Part shown: piece after piece, positions 1-6,959 of the stretch
Layout of the letters: each line of letters begins with the position of its first letter
How positions within the stretch are numbered: position 1 is the first letter of the stretch
Source: JBFLVQ01 sp040758525
GTDB taxonomy: Bacteria > Acidobacteriota > Blastocatellia > Chloracidobacteriales > JADJPF01
Direction of reading: 5' to 3'
DNA: 11,241 bases
Assembly: GCA_040758525.1 (NCBI GenBank)
Contig: JBFLVQ010000282.1
Location: 1 to 11,241 of the forward strand
The notes under the pieces: model-generated
Told to the model about the DNA's origin: nothing
Databases searched by the model: none
The model's input: the letters and a program-made list of their open reading frames with translations, nothing else
Translations under genes and position numbers: made by a program

Positions 1-135
1 AAGTGTAATTTTCTGCAGCTTTCTGCATTTATCCATGTAACAACCAAAATCAATACTAAGCATGATGACTTAATCTGTCTCTATAGGATTAGTGTCGATT
101 GTTTAATGGCATTAAAAAGTTCCTAACAATACCTT

Positions 136-144
136 AAGGAGGAG
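136..144 (+). promoter_or_regulatory. Ribosome binding site of the S74-domain gene
   Basis: The sequence AAGGAGGAG is a near-perfect Shine-Dalgarno. It lies 7 nt before the ATG at 150 if AGGAGG is taken as the core. A GTG at 147 in the same frame would be only 4 nt away, so the ATG at 150 is preferred. Confidence 0.85.
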
Positions 145-149
145 TAGTG

Positions 150-1247
150 ATGAACAAGACCAGACATGGTTTAGTTATGCTGTTGTTAGTTTGTATCGGA
201 ATTATCACAACATCCAGAGAAGCCTTTGGACAAGTAGTGTCAGCAGATCGATTTCGATCTAATGATACAGGTGGTAATGGACAGTTCTGGGAAAGACTAG
301 AAGACAGTCAAAATACTATTAGATGGGTTTATGGACCATTAGGCAGTGCGGGAGTAGTAGACATCACTAATCCCTTATTTAATAGATATAGAATTACTGG
401 TCGTGGTAGCGCTATCTGGGTGGGTAGAACAGATCTAGGTGCTGATGTTGCGCTTCCTACTGGAGCAGGCGGTAGGATGCTATGGAGTGTTGTTAAGAGA
501 GCATTTAGAGTAGGAGAGGTTACTGATGGCCAGTGGGATGATGTCAATGTTGGACAAAACTCTTTTGCCAATGGTTTCAATACAACCGCAAGTGGCAGTA
601 TTGCTACTGCACTAGGAGATACCACAACTGCGAGTGGGGCGGGATCAATAGCAATGGGGAGTTTTGCTGCTGCTACAGCTACCAACTCCATTGTAGTAGG
701 AAGGAACATCACCAATTCTCTGGCCAACTCATTGATGGTTGGATTTAATAGTACAGCTGCATCTCTTTTTGTTGGACCAGCCGATGGTACCAATAAGAAT
801 CTGGGGTTTGTTGTAATTGGCGGGACTACACCATTCACTGCAAATACTAGACTCACTGTTAATGGAACAGTAGCAGCCGCCTTCTTTACACAAACATCTG
901 ATATAAGATTAAAGACCAATATCAGAGGTATAGAAGGTGCGCTAGAAAAAGTCTTAAGCCTAAAAGGAATCAGATATGAATGGAAGGCAGTGGAAAATAG
1001 TCCTATCAATTCAGAAGGAACACAATTAGGCTTCTCTGCCCAGGATGTAGAAAAAGTATTACCGGAAGTTATTAGTGCCGATGCCGATGGTTATAAAGGC
1101 ATCTCTTATCAGAATATTACACCGGTAATAGTAGAAGCGATGAAAGAGCAACAGCAAATAATTGAAAAGCAGAAATCAGAGATAGAACAGCTTAAAGCTC
1201 AACTCCAAGTTGTTATGGAAAAACTGGCGCTTCCTACTAGCAAGTAG
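150..1247 (+). CDS. Secreted fibre-like protein with C-terminal S74 (endosialidase chaperone) domain
   Basis: The product is 365 residues, counted from the ATG at 150. Residues 1-27 form a signal peptide: basic start MNKTRH, hydrophobic core, and a likely cleavage after AFG before Gln28. Residues about 135-190 are rich in short Ala/Gly/Ser/Thr repeats such as GSIAMGS and SIVVG, resembling the head repeats of YadA-type trimeric adhesins. Residues about 249-335 match the S74 chaperone domain: SDIRLKTNI at 250-258, then GFSAQDV and a conserved YxxIxPVIVEAMKEQQ segment, ending in a coiled coil (about 329-358). In phage tail spikes this domain trimerises the protein and then releases itself by cleavage before the Ser of the SDxRxK motif. 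The same is inferred here, giving a trimeric surface or periplasmic fibre. The signal peptide argues for a cellular exported protein rather than a phage tail part, and no phage genes are nearby. The exact function is unknown. Confidence 0.85.
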   Translation: MNKTRHGLVMLLLVCIGIITTSREAFGQVVSADRFRSNDTGGNGQFWERLEDSQNTIRWVYGPLGSAGVVDITNPLFNRYRITGRGSAIWVGRTDLGADVALPTGAGGRMLWSVVKRAFRVGEVTDGQWDDVNVGQNSFANGFNTTASGSIATALGDTTTASGAGSIAMGSFAAATATNSIVVGRNITNSLANSLMVGFNSTAASLFVGPADGTNKNLGFVVIGGTTPFTANTRLTVNGTVAAAFFTQTSDIRLKTNIRGIEGALEKVLSLKGIRYEWKAVENSPINSEGTQLGFSAQDVEKVLPEVISADADGYKGISYQNITPVIVEAMKEQQQIIEKQKSEIEQLKAQLQVVMEKLALPTSK

Positions 1248-1255
1248 CAACAGAG

Positions 1256-1319
1256 ATGAGGTAAAACTTATTGTCGTAGAGAAAAAGATTATATTGCCTG
1301 ACAATGAGTTTTGCCTCAT
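1256..1319 (+). repeat. Long inverted repeat / stem-loop after the S74 gene
   Basis: The arms at 1256-1275 and 1300-1319 are complementary over all 20 positions if two G·U pairs (1262 with 1313, 1269 with 1306) are allowed. The loop is 24 nt. Read on the plus strand the stem is continuous; read on the minus strand the two wobbles become A·C mismatches. The structure is therefore best formed in RNA from the upstream S74 gene, 8 nt after its stop. No U-run follows, so it is either an atypical terminator or a 3' end stabiliser. Confidence 0.6.
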
Positions 1320-1373
1320 ATCATTCCAAATTTATATTTGGGTATGTGGTTCACTAACACTATTGAGTGATTG

Positions 1374-1736
1374 TTAAAGTCTTTCTTGCAAGGTATTAGA
1401 TACTGCCTCTCGACGTTTGCGTAAGTTACTCAAAAAATCTACTAGATTGGCAAGCAGAGCCTTATCCTCGTTACTAGGATTTAAAAAACAGACGCCAAAC
1501 CCATTAGACTGTATATGTATTACTTTGGCTTGTAGTGATAACCAGCGTCCCATTGGTAGGCAAATGTCAAGATTAACAATTTCGCCTACAACAGGATAAG
1601 TATTGGTTGTAATAAAACAACCTCCTACACTGATATTACCAATACGCACACACTGATTACTGGAGGCTCGCTGCCAGTATACTTGCAGATTTGCTAATTC
1701 CCGCTTATAGACTTGAATATTGTTTTCTGATCTCAT
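1374..1736 (-). CDS. PilZ-domain protein
   Basis: The product is a small 120-residue cytoplasmic protein with no signal peptide. It has the layout of a stand-alone PilZ domain: an N-terminal basic segment (KRE at 11-13) leading into the first strand, the NxSxxG motif at 34-39 (N-I-S-V-G-G), a hydrophobic barrel strand with PxxGEIVxL, and a closing strand GFGVCFLN near 79-86. Residues after about 88 form a helical tail. PilZ domains bind cyclic di-GMP through RxxxR plus (D/N)xSxxG. Here the second arginine appears replaced (R12...N16), so nucleotide binding is uncertain. The gene converges on the S74 gene and has only a weak GGGA before its ATG. It probably acts in c-di-GMP-linked control of surface behaviour, but no partner is visible. 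Confidence 0.75.
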   Translation of the reverse strand: MRSENNIQVYKRELANLQVYWQRASSNQCVRIGNISVGGCFITTNTYPVVGEIVNLDICLPMGRWLSLQAKVIHIQSNGFGVCFLNPSNEDKALLANLVDFLSNLRKRREAVSNTLQERL

Positions 1737-1758
1737 TTGTAATCCCAGCAGTTAAGTG

Positions 1759-1959
1759 TTACAAAACAGATTTGGACGATATTGCAGCAGTCTTCTCTTC
1801 TCCTATATAGCGATGCGATATAGATGAGACTGCCAGAGTGTTTTCGTGATTTTGAACTAGTGTCTTGATCCGATTGTTAACATGAGCAATCAGCATACCA
1901 CCAACGAGTATATCTTTTGGTTGTATAGAGTTGTTATTTCTCTTCCAAGCATTTAACAA
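1759..1959 (-). CDS. Doubtful small open frame, 66 codons
   Basis: This frame would give 66 residues starting at TTG. An internal ATG in the same frame would leave 45 residues. No clear Shine-Dalgarno precedes either start. The product (DILVGGMLIAHVNNRIK near the start, then a polar stretch) matches no family I recognise. It sits 22 nt upstream of the PilZ gene on the same strand and overlaps the end of the zinc-ribbon-like frame at 1934. It may be a genuine short gene co-transcribed with PilZ, the decayed end of a larger gene, or chance. Confidence 0.2.
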   Translation of the reverse strand: MLNAWKRNNNSIQPKDILVGGMLIAHVNNRIKTLVQNHENTLAVSSISHRYIGEEKTAAISSKSVL

Positions 1960-2112
1960 AGTTTCTATATGATTGAAAGTAATTAAAACTTCTCAGACAG
2001 CTAGGGCAGAATGCCTCACCAGCATACCCAAATTGCCCCAACTGCCTGGTCAGCAATGGACACAACAGTCTTCTCGTCCATTAATTAGGAGATAGCGGTG
2101 TAAGAAATTAGG
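1934..2112 (-). pseudogene. Probable frameshifted zinc-ribbon mini-protein remnant
   Basis: Read on the minus strand, one frame gives HRYLLINGREDCCVHC and then a TGA at 2050-2052. Just beyond, another frame (+2) continues as RQLGQFGYAGEAFCPSCL and a Phe/Tyr-rich tail ending at a TAA at 1934-1936. Joined, the two frames give CxxC, about 17 residues, then CxxC, the spacing of a small zinc ribbon. The break lies around 2047-2053, consistent with a single-base change. No convincing ATG or Shine-Dalgarno is seen for the first half. Either this is a decayed gene, or a sequencing error splits an intact one. Confidence 0.35.
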
Positions 2113-2142
2113 GTTAGAAGGTATCTAAAGAGAGATCGTCAA

Positions 2143-2376
2143 TCAACACTCCGCTACTGGTTTCGACACATCAGCTAGATCAATAAGTTTATTGATAAGC
2201 GTCTCTGAGATACTAATAGCTTCTGTCAAGTTATTGCAATTAATAGGCTGCTCTCGCTCATGGCCGCCCCTATAATCACAGATCGTGATAATTGCATTGC
2301 AAGACTGACCATAATAGTTATCGACAGGATATTCGATAAATGCCCCATAGTTACGGTGATTAACTACATGGATCAT
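2143..2376 (-). CDS. Small protein of unknown function, 77 residues
   Basis: I do not recognise a family. The product is soluble and slightly acidic, with no signal peptide or membrane segment. The first half is likely beta-rich (MIHVVNHRNYGAFIEYPV, then NAIITICDYRGG) and the second half is helical (LTEAISISETLINKLIDLA). It has three cysteines, not arranged as a metal site. Translation is well supported: GGAGGA lies 9 nt before the ATG. The gene is divergent from the epimerase gene across about 170 bp and is followed on the same strand by the zinc-ribbon remnant and the PilZ gene. No function can be assigned. Confidence 0.6.
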   Translation of the reverse strand: MIHVVNHRNYGAFIEYPVDNYYGQSCNAIITICDYRGGHEREQPINCNNLTEAISISETLINKLIDLADVSKPVAEC

Positions 2377-2385
2377 ATTTGATTA

Positions 2386-2391
2386 TCCTCC
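2386..2391 (-). promoter_or_regulatory. Ribosome binding site of the 77-residue gene
   Basis: GGAGGA on the minus strand lies 9 nt before the ATG at 2374-2376. This strong site is the main reason for accepting the short unknown frame as a real gene. Confidence 0.75.
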
Positions 2392-2421
2392 ATCAAATAA
2401 GTCCGTAATTTTGCCTTTATC

Positions 2422-2433
2422 CTTTTTAAAAAG
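2422..2433. repeat. Perfect 12-bp palindrome in the divergent intergenic region
   Basis: CTTTTTAAAAAG reads the same on both strands. It lies between the divergent 77-residue and epimerase genes, 46 bp upstream of the former's start and upstream of the possible promoter at 2444-2471. It could be an operator, but such A/T palindromes also arise by chance. Confidence 0.3.
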
Positions 2434-2443
2434 CTAGGCATTC

Positions 2444-2471
2444 TTGCTATCTTATTGATTGAAGTTAATAT
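2444..2471 (+). promoter_or_regulatory. Possible sigma-70-type promoter for the epimerase gene
   Basis: TTGCTA (2444-2449) and TAATAT (2466-2471) are separated by 16 bp. Each hexamer matches the consensus at four of six positions. A start near 2478 would give a leader of about 68 nt before the ATG at 2546, and would exclude or barely allow the longer reading frame that starts at 2480. This is weak evidence in AT-rich DNA. Confidence 0.3.
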
Positions 2472-2545
2472 GAGCATCCATGGCAGGACAATACAGTGAT
2501 CACAGTAAAATGCGGGATATCAGGATCAACAGAGGTATTTGTAGT

Positions 2546-3328
2546 ATGAAAGTCGTAATTACCGGTGCAAATGGTACAGTTGGGTCGGTACTAAGAGATT
2601 ACCTGCAAAAGCAAGGAATAGAAGTTGTCGCTTGGGATAAAAAGCTTACCCCTATAGATGATTACCACCAGATGCAGAATTTTCTCAACAAGGTTAAGCC
2701 AGATATACTATTTCATCTAGCAATCGCTTCACAAAACACCGGCAAAGTCAACGAAAGCTGGTTGGTCAATTATCAATGGACCAGTGAATTGGCCTGGATT
2801 ACCAGGATTATGAAGATAAAATTTATCTATACCAGCACGGTAATGGTCTTTTCTGATAATGCTAAAGGTCCATTTACGATAGCTCATCAAGCGGATGCTA
2901 AAGAAGGATATGGGTATGAAAAGCGTTTAGCAGAAGAGAGAGTCTTTTATCAGAATCCAGATGCTACCGTGGTTAGATTAGGATGGCAAATAGGTGAAAA
3001 ACCTGGTTCTAACCATATGATTGACTATCTGGATAGGCAGATGAGACAGCCTGGACAGATTAATGCCAGTACAAAGTGGTATCCAGCCTGCTCCTTTATT
3101 ACTGATAGTGTAGAGACCCTCTACACTATTTCAAGACTTCCAACTGGTCTTTATCATTTGGACTCAAATGAGCGATGGAATTTCTTTGAGATCGTCTGTG
3201 CCTTAAAGGAGTTGCATAATGCCAATTGGCAAATCGTTGCTAAGAGCGATTTTGTCTTTGATCAGCGGCTAATTGAGGACAAAATTAAGCCTCTATCACT
3301 AAAGAGTAGATTGCCAAGCTTACCTTAA
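2546..3328 (+). CDS. NAD(P)-dependent sugar epimerase/reductase, RmlD-like short form
   Basis: The product is 260 residues from the ATG at 2546, which has AGAGG 10 nt upstream. An in-frame ATG at 2480 would add 22 residues of polar sequence with no family match, and the Rossmann fold begins right at MKVVITGANGTVG, so the later start is chosen. Visible motifs are the dinucleotide-binding GxxGxxG at 7-13, the strand KPDILFHLA around 51-59, the catalytic-region TST at 96-98, and the YxxxK pair Tyr122/Lys126. These are the hallmarks of extended short-chain dehydrogenases. The layout resembles dTDP-4-dehydrorhamnose reductase (RmlD), but the protein is shorter than the usual 280-300 residues. It probably acts on a nucleotide-sugar in the cytosol. 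No other sugar-pathway genes are adjacent, so the substrate is unknown. Confidence 0.8.
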   Translation: MKVVITGANGTVGSVLRDYLQKQGIEVVAWDKKLTPIDDYHQMQNFLNKVKPDILFHLAIASQNTGKVNESWLVNYQWTSELAWITRIMKIKFIYTSTVMVFSDNAKGPFTIAHQADAKEGYGYEKRLAEERVFYQNPDATVVRLGWQIGEKPGSNHMIDYLDRQMRQPGQINASTKWYPACSFITDSVETLYTISRLPTGLYHLDSNERWNFFEIVCALKELHNANWQIVAKSDFVFDQRLIEDKIKPLSLKSRLPSLP

Positions 3329-3419
3329 TTATTGTTATTGATTTGATACTTCTTAATGAAACCTATTGCTAACTTCTTACACTAAATTAGTAGACCAGCA
3401 AAATTAAAATTTTCTCCTT

Positions 3420-3425
3420 GAGGTG
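3420..3425 (+). promoter_or_regulatory. Ribosome binding site of the S41 peptidase gene
   Basis: GAGGTG lies 8 nt before the ATG at 3434. The adjacent in-frame GTG at 3431 is only 5 nt away, so the ATG is the better start. Confidence 0.7.
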
Positions 3426-3433
3426 CGAGAGTG

Positions 3434-5113
3434 ATGAGATTAACTTTACGGCTCTTTGGGAGTACTATGCTATTGATCTATATCTTTAGCAGTTCTATAC
3501 AGGGGCAGACAGTCGAGATCTTGACCTCCAAGCTCAGTGATGCTGAAGTTGAAAAATGGCGTCAGGATCTACGCTATTTAGCGGTAGAGATGCCAAAATA
3601 TCATAAAAATCTCTTTCATACTTTATCACGTGAACAATTCTATGAGGCAGTAAAAAAACTCGATGATCGTATTCCTCACCTTGCACGTCATCAGATCATT
3701 GTCGAGATGGCCAGTATTGTCGCAATGGTAGGAGATGGCCATACCAATATTTCACCAACCCGGGATCCTAAAATTGGATTTCATACCTATCCAATCAAGC
3801 TCTATTTCTTCAAGGATGGTTTATACATACGTGCGGCCAATCGTGAGCATAATGATATTATCGGCGGACGCCTCCTTAAAATAGGTAAGTCATCAGTGGA
3901 GCAGGCTTATACGGCAGTAGCAAAGATTGTTAGTCATGATAATGAAATGGGCATTAAATTCTTGGCGCCATTCTTACTGGTGATGCCAGAGGTGCTACAT
4001 ACGCTTGGCATTATAGACAATATGGAAAATGCTCAGTTTCTTATAGAGAAACAGGGTCGGCAATTAGTGATTACACTACAGCCTGCTGGCCCAACCGAGA
4101 TGTTGCCAGCCGATACCGATTTGAGCTGGTTAAATAAAGAGAATTGGAGTGATGCACGTGACAATGCAACAAACAGATTACCACTGTGGCTAAAAGATCC
4201 ACGAAATAAATTCTGGTTCGAATATTTGGCCGATTCAAAGACCATTTTTGTTCAAATCAATCAGGTTGGCAATAAAGAGAATGAAACCCTCGCGGAATTC
4301 TGCGAACGTGTTTTTAAGTTCGTAGAAACTAATTCAGTAGAACGATTTATTCTAGACCTGAGATTAAATAGAGGCGGAGATGGTACACTAATACTGCCGC
4401 TGATAGTGGGACTGATCAAAGCCAATAAGATAGATCAACCAGGCAGATTCTTCACCATAATAGGGCGTAGCACTTGGTCTGCGGCCCAGTTCATCCTAAA
4501 CGAACTAGAGAAATACACCAAAGTCATATTTGTTGGTGAGCCATCTGGTTCAAGAGGAAATCATTTCGGCGATTCACGCAAAATCATTCTTCCTAACAGC
4601 GGGCTAACTGTGCGTGTCTCAATCTACTACTGGCAAGGATGGCATCCTTTAGATACACGCCCCTGGACTGCGCCCCAATTAGCGGCAGAAATGACTTCAG
4701 AAGATTACCGCAGCAATAATGATCCAGCAATGAGACTGATTCTTGCTCACAAATATCAAAAGCCTATTGCTGAGAGGATTGCAGAGGCACTTGCCAAGAA
4801 TGATCCAATGCTTGCTGTTAAGATCTTTAAAGAATTTCAGGATGATCCTGTCAATGTATATGCCAATGTGGAGAATGAGCTACTCATTCTAGGCTATCAA
4901 CAATTGAAGGCTAACCAGACCGATATGGCGATCTTGATCTTAAAACTGAATGCTGAAGCCTATCCACAATCGGCCAATGCTTTTGCTGCTCTCGGCGATG
5001 CATATCTTAAGAATGGTAACCGAGAACTTGCTATCACAAATTATGAAAAATCGTTAGCACTCAATCCGCAGAATTTAACTCTACAGGAAAGGATAAAGGA
5101 GTTGAAGAGGTAG
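3434..5113 (+). CDS. Exported S41-family serine peptidase with C-terminal TPR repeats
   Basis: The product is 559 residues from the ATG at 3434. Residues 1-25 are a signal peptide (basic MRLTLR, hydrophobic core, IQGQT near the cleavage site), placing the protein in the periplasm or outside. After a helical N-terminal region comes the GDGHT motif (His103) seen in many S41-type proteases. The tail-specific-protease core follows: an ILDLRLNRGGDGT strand-turn near 306-318, STWSAAQ with the probable nucleophile Ser349, and VGEPSGSRGNHFGD near 367-380 with Glu369. I see no catalytic lysine in the position used by Tsp/CtpA enzymes, so a tricorn-like Ser/His/Glu arrangement is more likely. Residues about 478-545 form TPR-type helices (AFAALGDAYLKNGNRELAITNYEKSLALNP), probably a protein-binding tail. 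The gene stands alone, and the substrate is unknown. Confidence 0.8.
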   Translation: MRLTLRLFGSTMLLIYIFSSSIQGQTVEILTSKLSDAEVEKWRQDLRYLAVEMPKYHKNLFHTLSREQFYEAVKKLDDRIPHLARHQIIVEMASIVAMVGDGHTNISPTRDPKIGFHTYPIKLYFFKDGLYIRAANREHNDIIGGRLLKIGKSSVEQAYTAVAKIVSHDNEMGIKFLAPFLLVMPEVLHTLGIIDNMENAQFLIEKQGRQLVITLQPAGPTEMLPADTDLSWLNKENWSDARDNATNRLPLWLKDPRNKFWFEYLADSKTIFVQINQVGNKENETLAEFCERVFKFVETNSVERFILDLRLNRGGDGTLILPLIVGLIKANKIDQPGRFFTIIGRSTWSAAQFILNELEKYTKVIFVGEPSGSRGNHFGDSRKIILPNSGLTVRVSIYYWQGWHPLDTRPWTAPQLAAEMTSEDYRSNNDPAMRLILAHKYQKPIAERIAEALAKNDPMLAVKIFKEFQDDPVNVYANVENELLILGYQQLKANQTDMAILILKLNAEAYPQSANAFAALGDAYLKNGNRELAITNYEKSLALNPQNLTLQERIKELKR

Positions 5114-5121
5114 GAGAGCCC

Positions 5122-5159
5122 TGCTGGCAAATGTTATTTATTTGGTGACTAATCCAGCA
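5122..5159. terminator. Weak hairpin between convergent genes, possible terminator
   Basis: TGCTGG (5122-5127) and CCAGCA (5154-5159) are complementary. Inside them CAAAT (5128-5132) pairs with ATTTG (5140-5144) around a 7-nt loop, leaving a bulge on one side. It starts 8 nt after the S41 gene stop. There is no U-run, so rho-independent termination is doubtful. The rest of the 178-bp gap up to 5291 contains a 10-bp palindrome, TCTATATAGA (5186-5195), and nothing else I can assign. Confidence 0.25.
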
Positions 5160-5291
5160 CCTTACAGATCTATTCTTGCTGCGCTTCTATATAGATACAA
5201 CAGTTTGATTAGACTGCTTTGTAACTGTCTACCATAGTGTGATAAGACATTGACTCTTTCATAGAGGCTAGTTTATGGGCAGGTTATAAAT

Positions 5292-6923
5292 TTAACTCTG
5301 TTCTCCAGTGCGGTAGCGAAACTTGTCAATGTTAAGCCGTTTGATGCGAAACTCAAGTGTCGAGGCAGGCAGACCTAATGCTGCAGCGGCACCATTAGGC
5401 CCAGCCACACGACCGCGTGAGGCACGCAGAGCTGACTCGATCATCTCTCGCTCTTGTATCTGCAACTGTGCTTCTATATTCACTGCTGTGGTAGCGCCTT
5501 GTAACATCTCCCTTGGTACTCGAAGGGTATTGTTACGCGATAGTATTACTGCACGTTCAATAATATTTTCTAGTTCACGCACATTGCCAGGCCAATGGTA
5601 GGATTCCAGCAATCTCATGGTGCTTCGATCAATACGAGCAATCTTACGACCAAATCGCGCGCTATGTTTAGTAGCAAAATGCGCCACCAGCAATGAAATA
5701 TCCTCCTGTCGCTCGCGTAAAGGCGGTAAATGCACAGGAAAGACATTCAGTCGATAGTACAAATCATCACGAAAGCGCCCACTACATATATCTTTGGCAA
5801 GATCGCGATTAGTCGCTGCCACTACTCGCACATCGACACTGATAGTTTGGCTTCCACCCAATCGTTCAAATTTACGCTCTTGTAATGCACGTAGAAGAAT
5901 CACCTGCATTTCTGGTGGTAATTCTCCTACTTCATCAAGAAACAATGTACCGCGGTGAGCCTGCTCAAATCGTCCCTTACGACGCTCGACCGCTCCCGTA
6001 AAAGCACCACGCTCATGGCCAAACAACTCAGAGATCAAAAGTGTATCAGGAATGGCGGCACAATGAACTGTAATAAGCGGACCATGTGCGCGTGGAGAGC
6101 AACGATGTATGGCACGTGCGATCAACTCCTTACCTGTTCCTGTCTCGCCAGTAATTAGCACCGTAGCATCAGTAGGTCCTACCTGCTCAACCGTCTCAAG
6201 TACTCTATGTAATGGTAGTGAATCGCCAATAATCTCATCGAACCAGGGCGATTGTCCTAACTGAGCGCGCAGGGAAATATTTTCCGCCTCCAACTGTTCC
6301 CGCAAAAGCCGTATCTCTTCATTAGCCAAGGCATTTGCTACTGCTACGGCAATCGCTCTTGAGACATCAATAAGCAGCGCCATCTCCTCAGGAGTAAACC
6401 CATTTGGTTCTTTGCGGGAGAAGACAACACAACCGATCAGTTTACCTCGCACATGCAGCGGAATAGAGGTATAGGCACGAATGCCTGCTGCTGCTAGCTT
6501 GAAATCATGCTCATACCATTCCTGTTTCTCAAACAGATCCGGACATATATAGGGCAGGCCGGCTTCCATTTGGCGTTGTAGATCAACATCGTAGGGAACG
6601 CACTTACGAATGGGAAGGGCATTAACAACAGGCGAATGCATACGTTCCAATCGGACTATCTCGTCAACAGTCTCACCTTCTCTTGGCGGTAGACCAACAA
6701 TGTGCAAGGCATAGGGAAGATCTTGGCGAGCTTCAAACACAACCACAGCAACGCCTCTAAATGGCACTATAGGGACAAGCACCTCTGCTACCGCAGCCAG
6801 TACACCTTGCAGATCTCGCTCGGTGTTGGTTGCTTCCCAAGCTCGCAGTACCAGCGCGTGCCGTTGCTCGTGATCAACAGGTGCTGAAACCAGACTAGCG
6901 CTACTTTGTAGTTGCTGAGACAT
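5292..6923 (-). CDS. Sigma-54-dependent transcriptional activator with GAF sensor domain
   Basis: The product is 543 residues in three parts. Residues about 25-200 are a GAF-type sensor domain (note AYTSIPLHVRGKLIGCVVFSR at 150-170). A coiled-coil linker follows (about 200-222). The AAA+ domain (about 228-465) has Walker A GETGTGKE at 259-266, the sigma-54-contacting GAFTGA loop at 306-311, Walker B LFLDE at 327-331, VAATNRDL at 368-375 and WPGNVREL at 444-451. A C-terminal Fis-type helix-turn-helix (about 504-530, GPNGAAAALGLPASTLEFRIKRL) binds DNA. The order GAF-AAA-HTH is that of FhlA and NorR, which sense small ligands rather than being phosphorylated. All residues needed for sigma-54 activation are present. 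It is divergent from the exporter operon, whose promoter is sigma-54 type, and is very likely its activator. No Shine-Dalgarno precedes the ATG. The ligand is unknown. Confidence 0.93.
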   Translation of the reverse strand: MSQQLQSSASLVSAPVDHEQRHALVLRAWEATNTERDLQGVLAAVAEVLVPIVPFRGVAVVVFEARQDLPYALHIVGLPPREGETVDEIVRLERMHSPVVNALPIRKCVPYDVDLQRQMEAGLPYICPDLFEKQEWYEHDFKLAAAGIRAYTSIPLHVRGKLIGCVVFSRKEPNGFTPEEMALLIDVSRAIAVAVANALANEEIRLLREQLEAENISLRAQLGQSPWFDEIIGDSLPLHRVLETVEQVGPTDATVLITGETGTGKELIARAIHRCSPRAHGPLITVHCAAIPDTLLISELFGHERGAFTGAVERRKGRFEQAHRGTLFLDEVGELPPEMQVILLRALQERKFERLGGSQTISVDVRVVAATNRDLAKDICSGRFRDDLYYRLNVFPVHLPPLRERQEDISLLVAHFATKHSARFGRKIARIDRSTMRLLESYHWPGNVRELENIIERAVILSRNNTLRVPREMLQGATTAVNIEAQLQIQEREMIESALRASRGRVAGPNGAAAALGLPASTLEFRIKRLNIDKFRYRTGEQS

Positions 6924-6930
6924 CAGCAGT

Positions 6931-6959
6931 AGTATAACAAGGCGACAATTGTTTGTGAA
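6931..6959 (-). promoter_or_regulatory. Sigma-70-type promoter of the activator gene
   Basis: On the minus strand the -35 is TTCACA (6959-6954, five of six consensus) and the -10 is TATACT (6936-6931, five of six), with an ideal 17-bp spacer. The predicted start is near 6924, directly against the ATG at 6921-6923. The mRNA would be leaderless or nearly so, which fits the missing Shine-Dalgarno. The -35 lies inside the 14-bp palindrome, suggesting negative autoregulation. Confidence 0.55.

Noticed and set aside
10..27. Two copies of TTTCTGCA spaced 10 bp apart at the window's left end
   Set aside because: The copies are short and only two, in an AT-rich non-coding edge. There is not enough to call a repeat or operator.
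329..1009. A 226-codon minus-strand open frame opposite the S74 gene
   Set aside because: It lies wholly antisense to a gene with clear domains, has no ribosome binding site, and its composition (runs of Val/Ala/Pro/Leu) is typical of a shadow of repetitive Gly/Thr/Ser coding sequence.
1326..1341. Small hairpin CCAAAT-TTAT-ATTTGG between the S74 and PilZ genes
   Set aside because: It has only six base pairs, is A/T-dominated and has no U-run. It is much weaker than the neighbouring 20-bp stem and is not convincing as a separate terminator.
2480..2545. Upstream extension of the epimerase gene to an ATG at 2480
   Set aside because: The extra 22 residues are polar, lie ahead of the first Rossmann strand and match no family feature. 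The ATG at 2546 has its own AGAGG, and the possible promoter would start RNA at about 2478.
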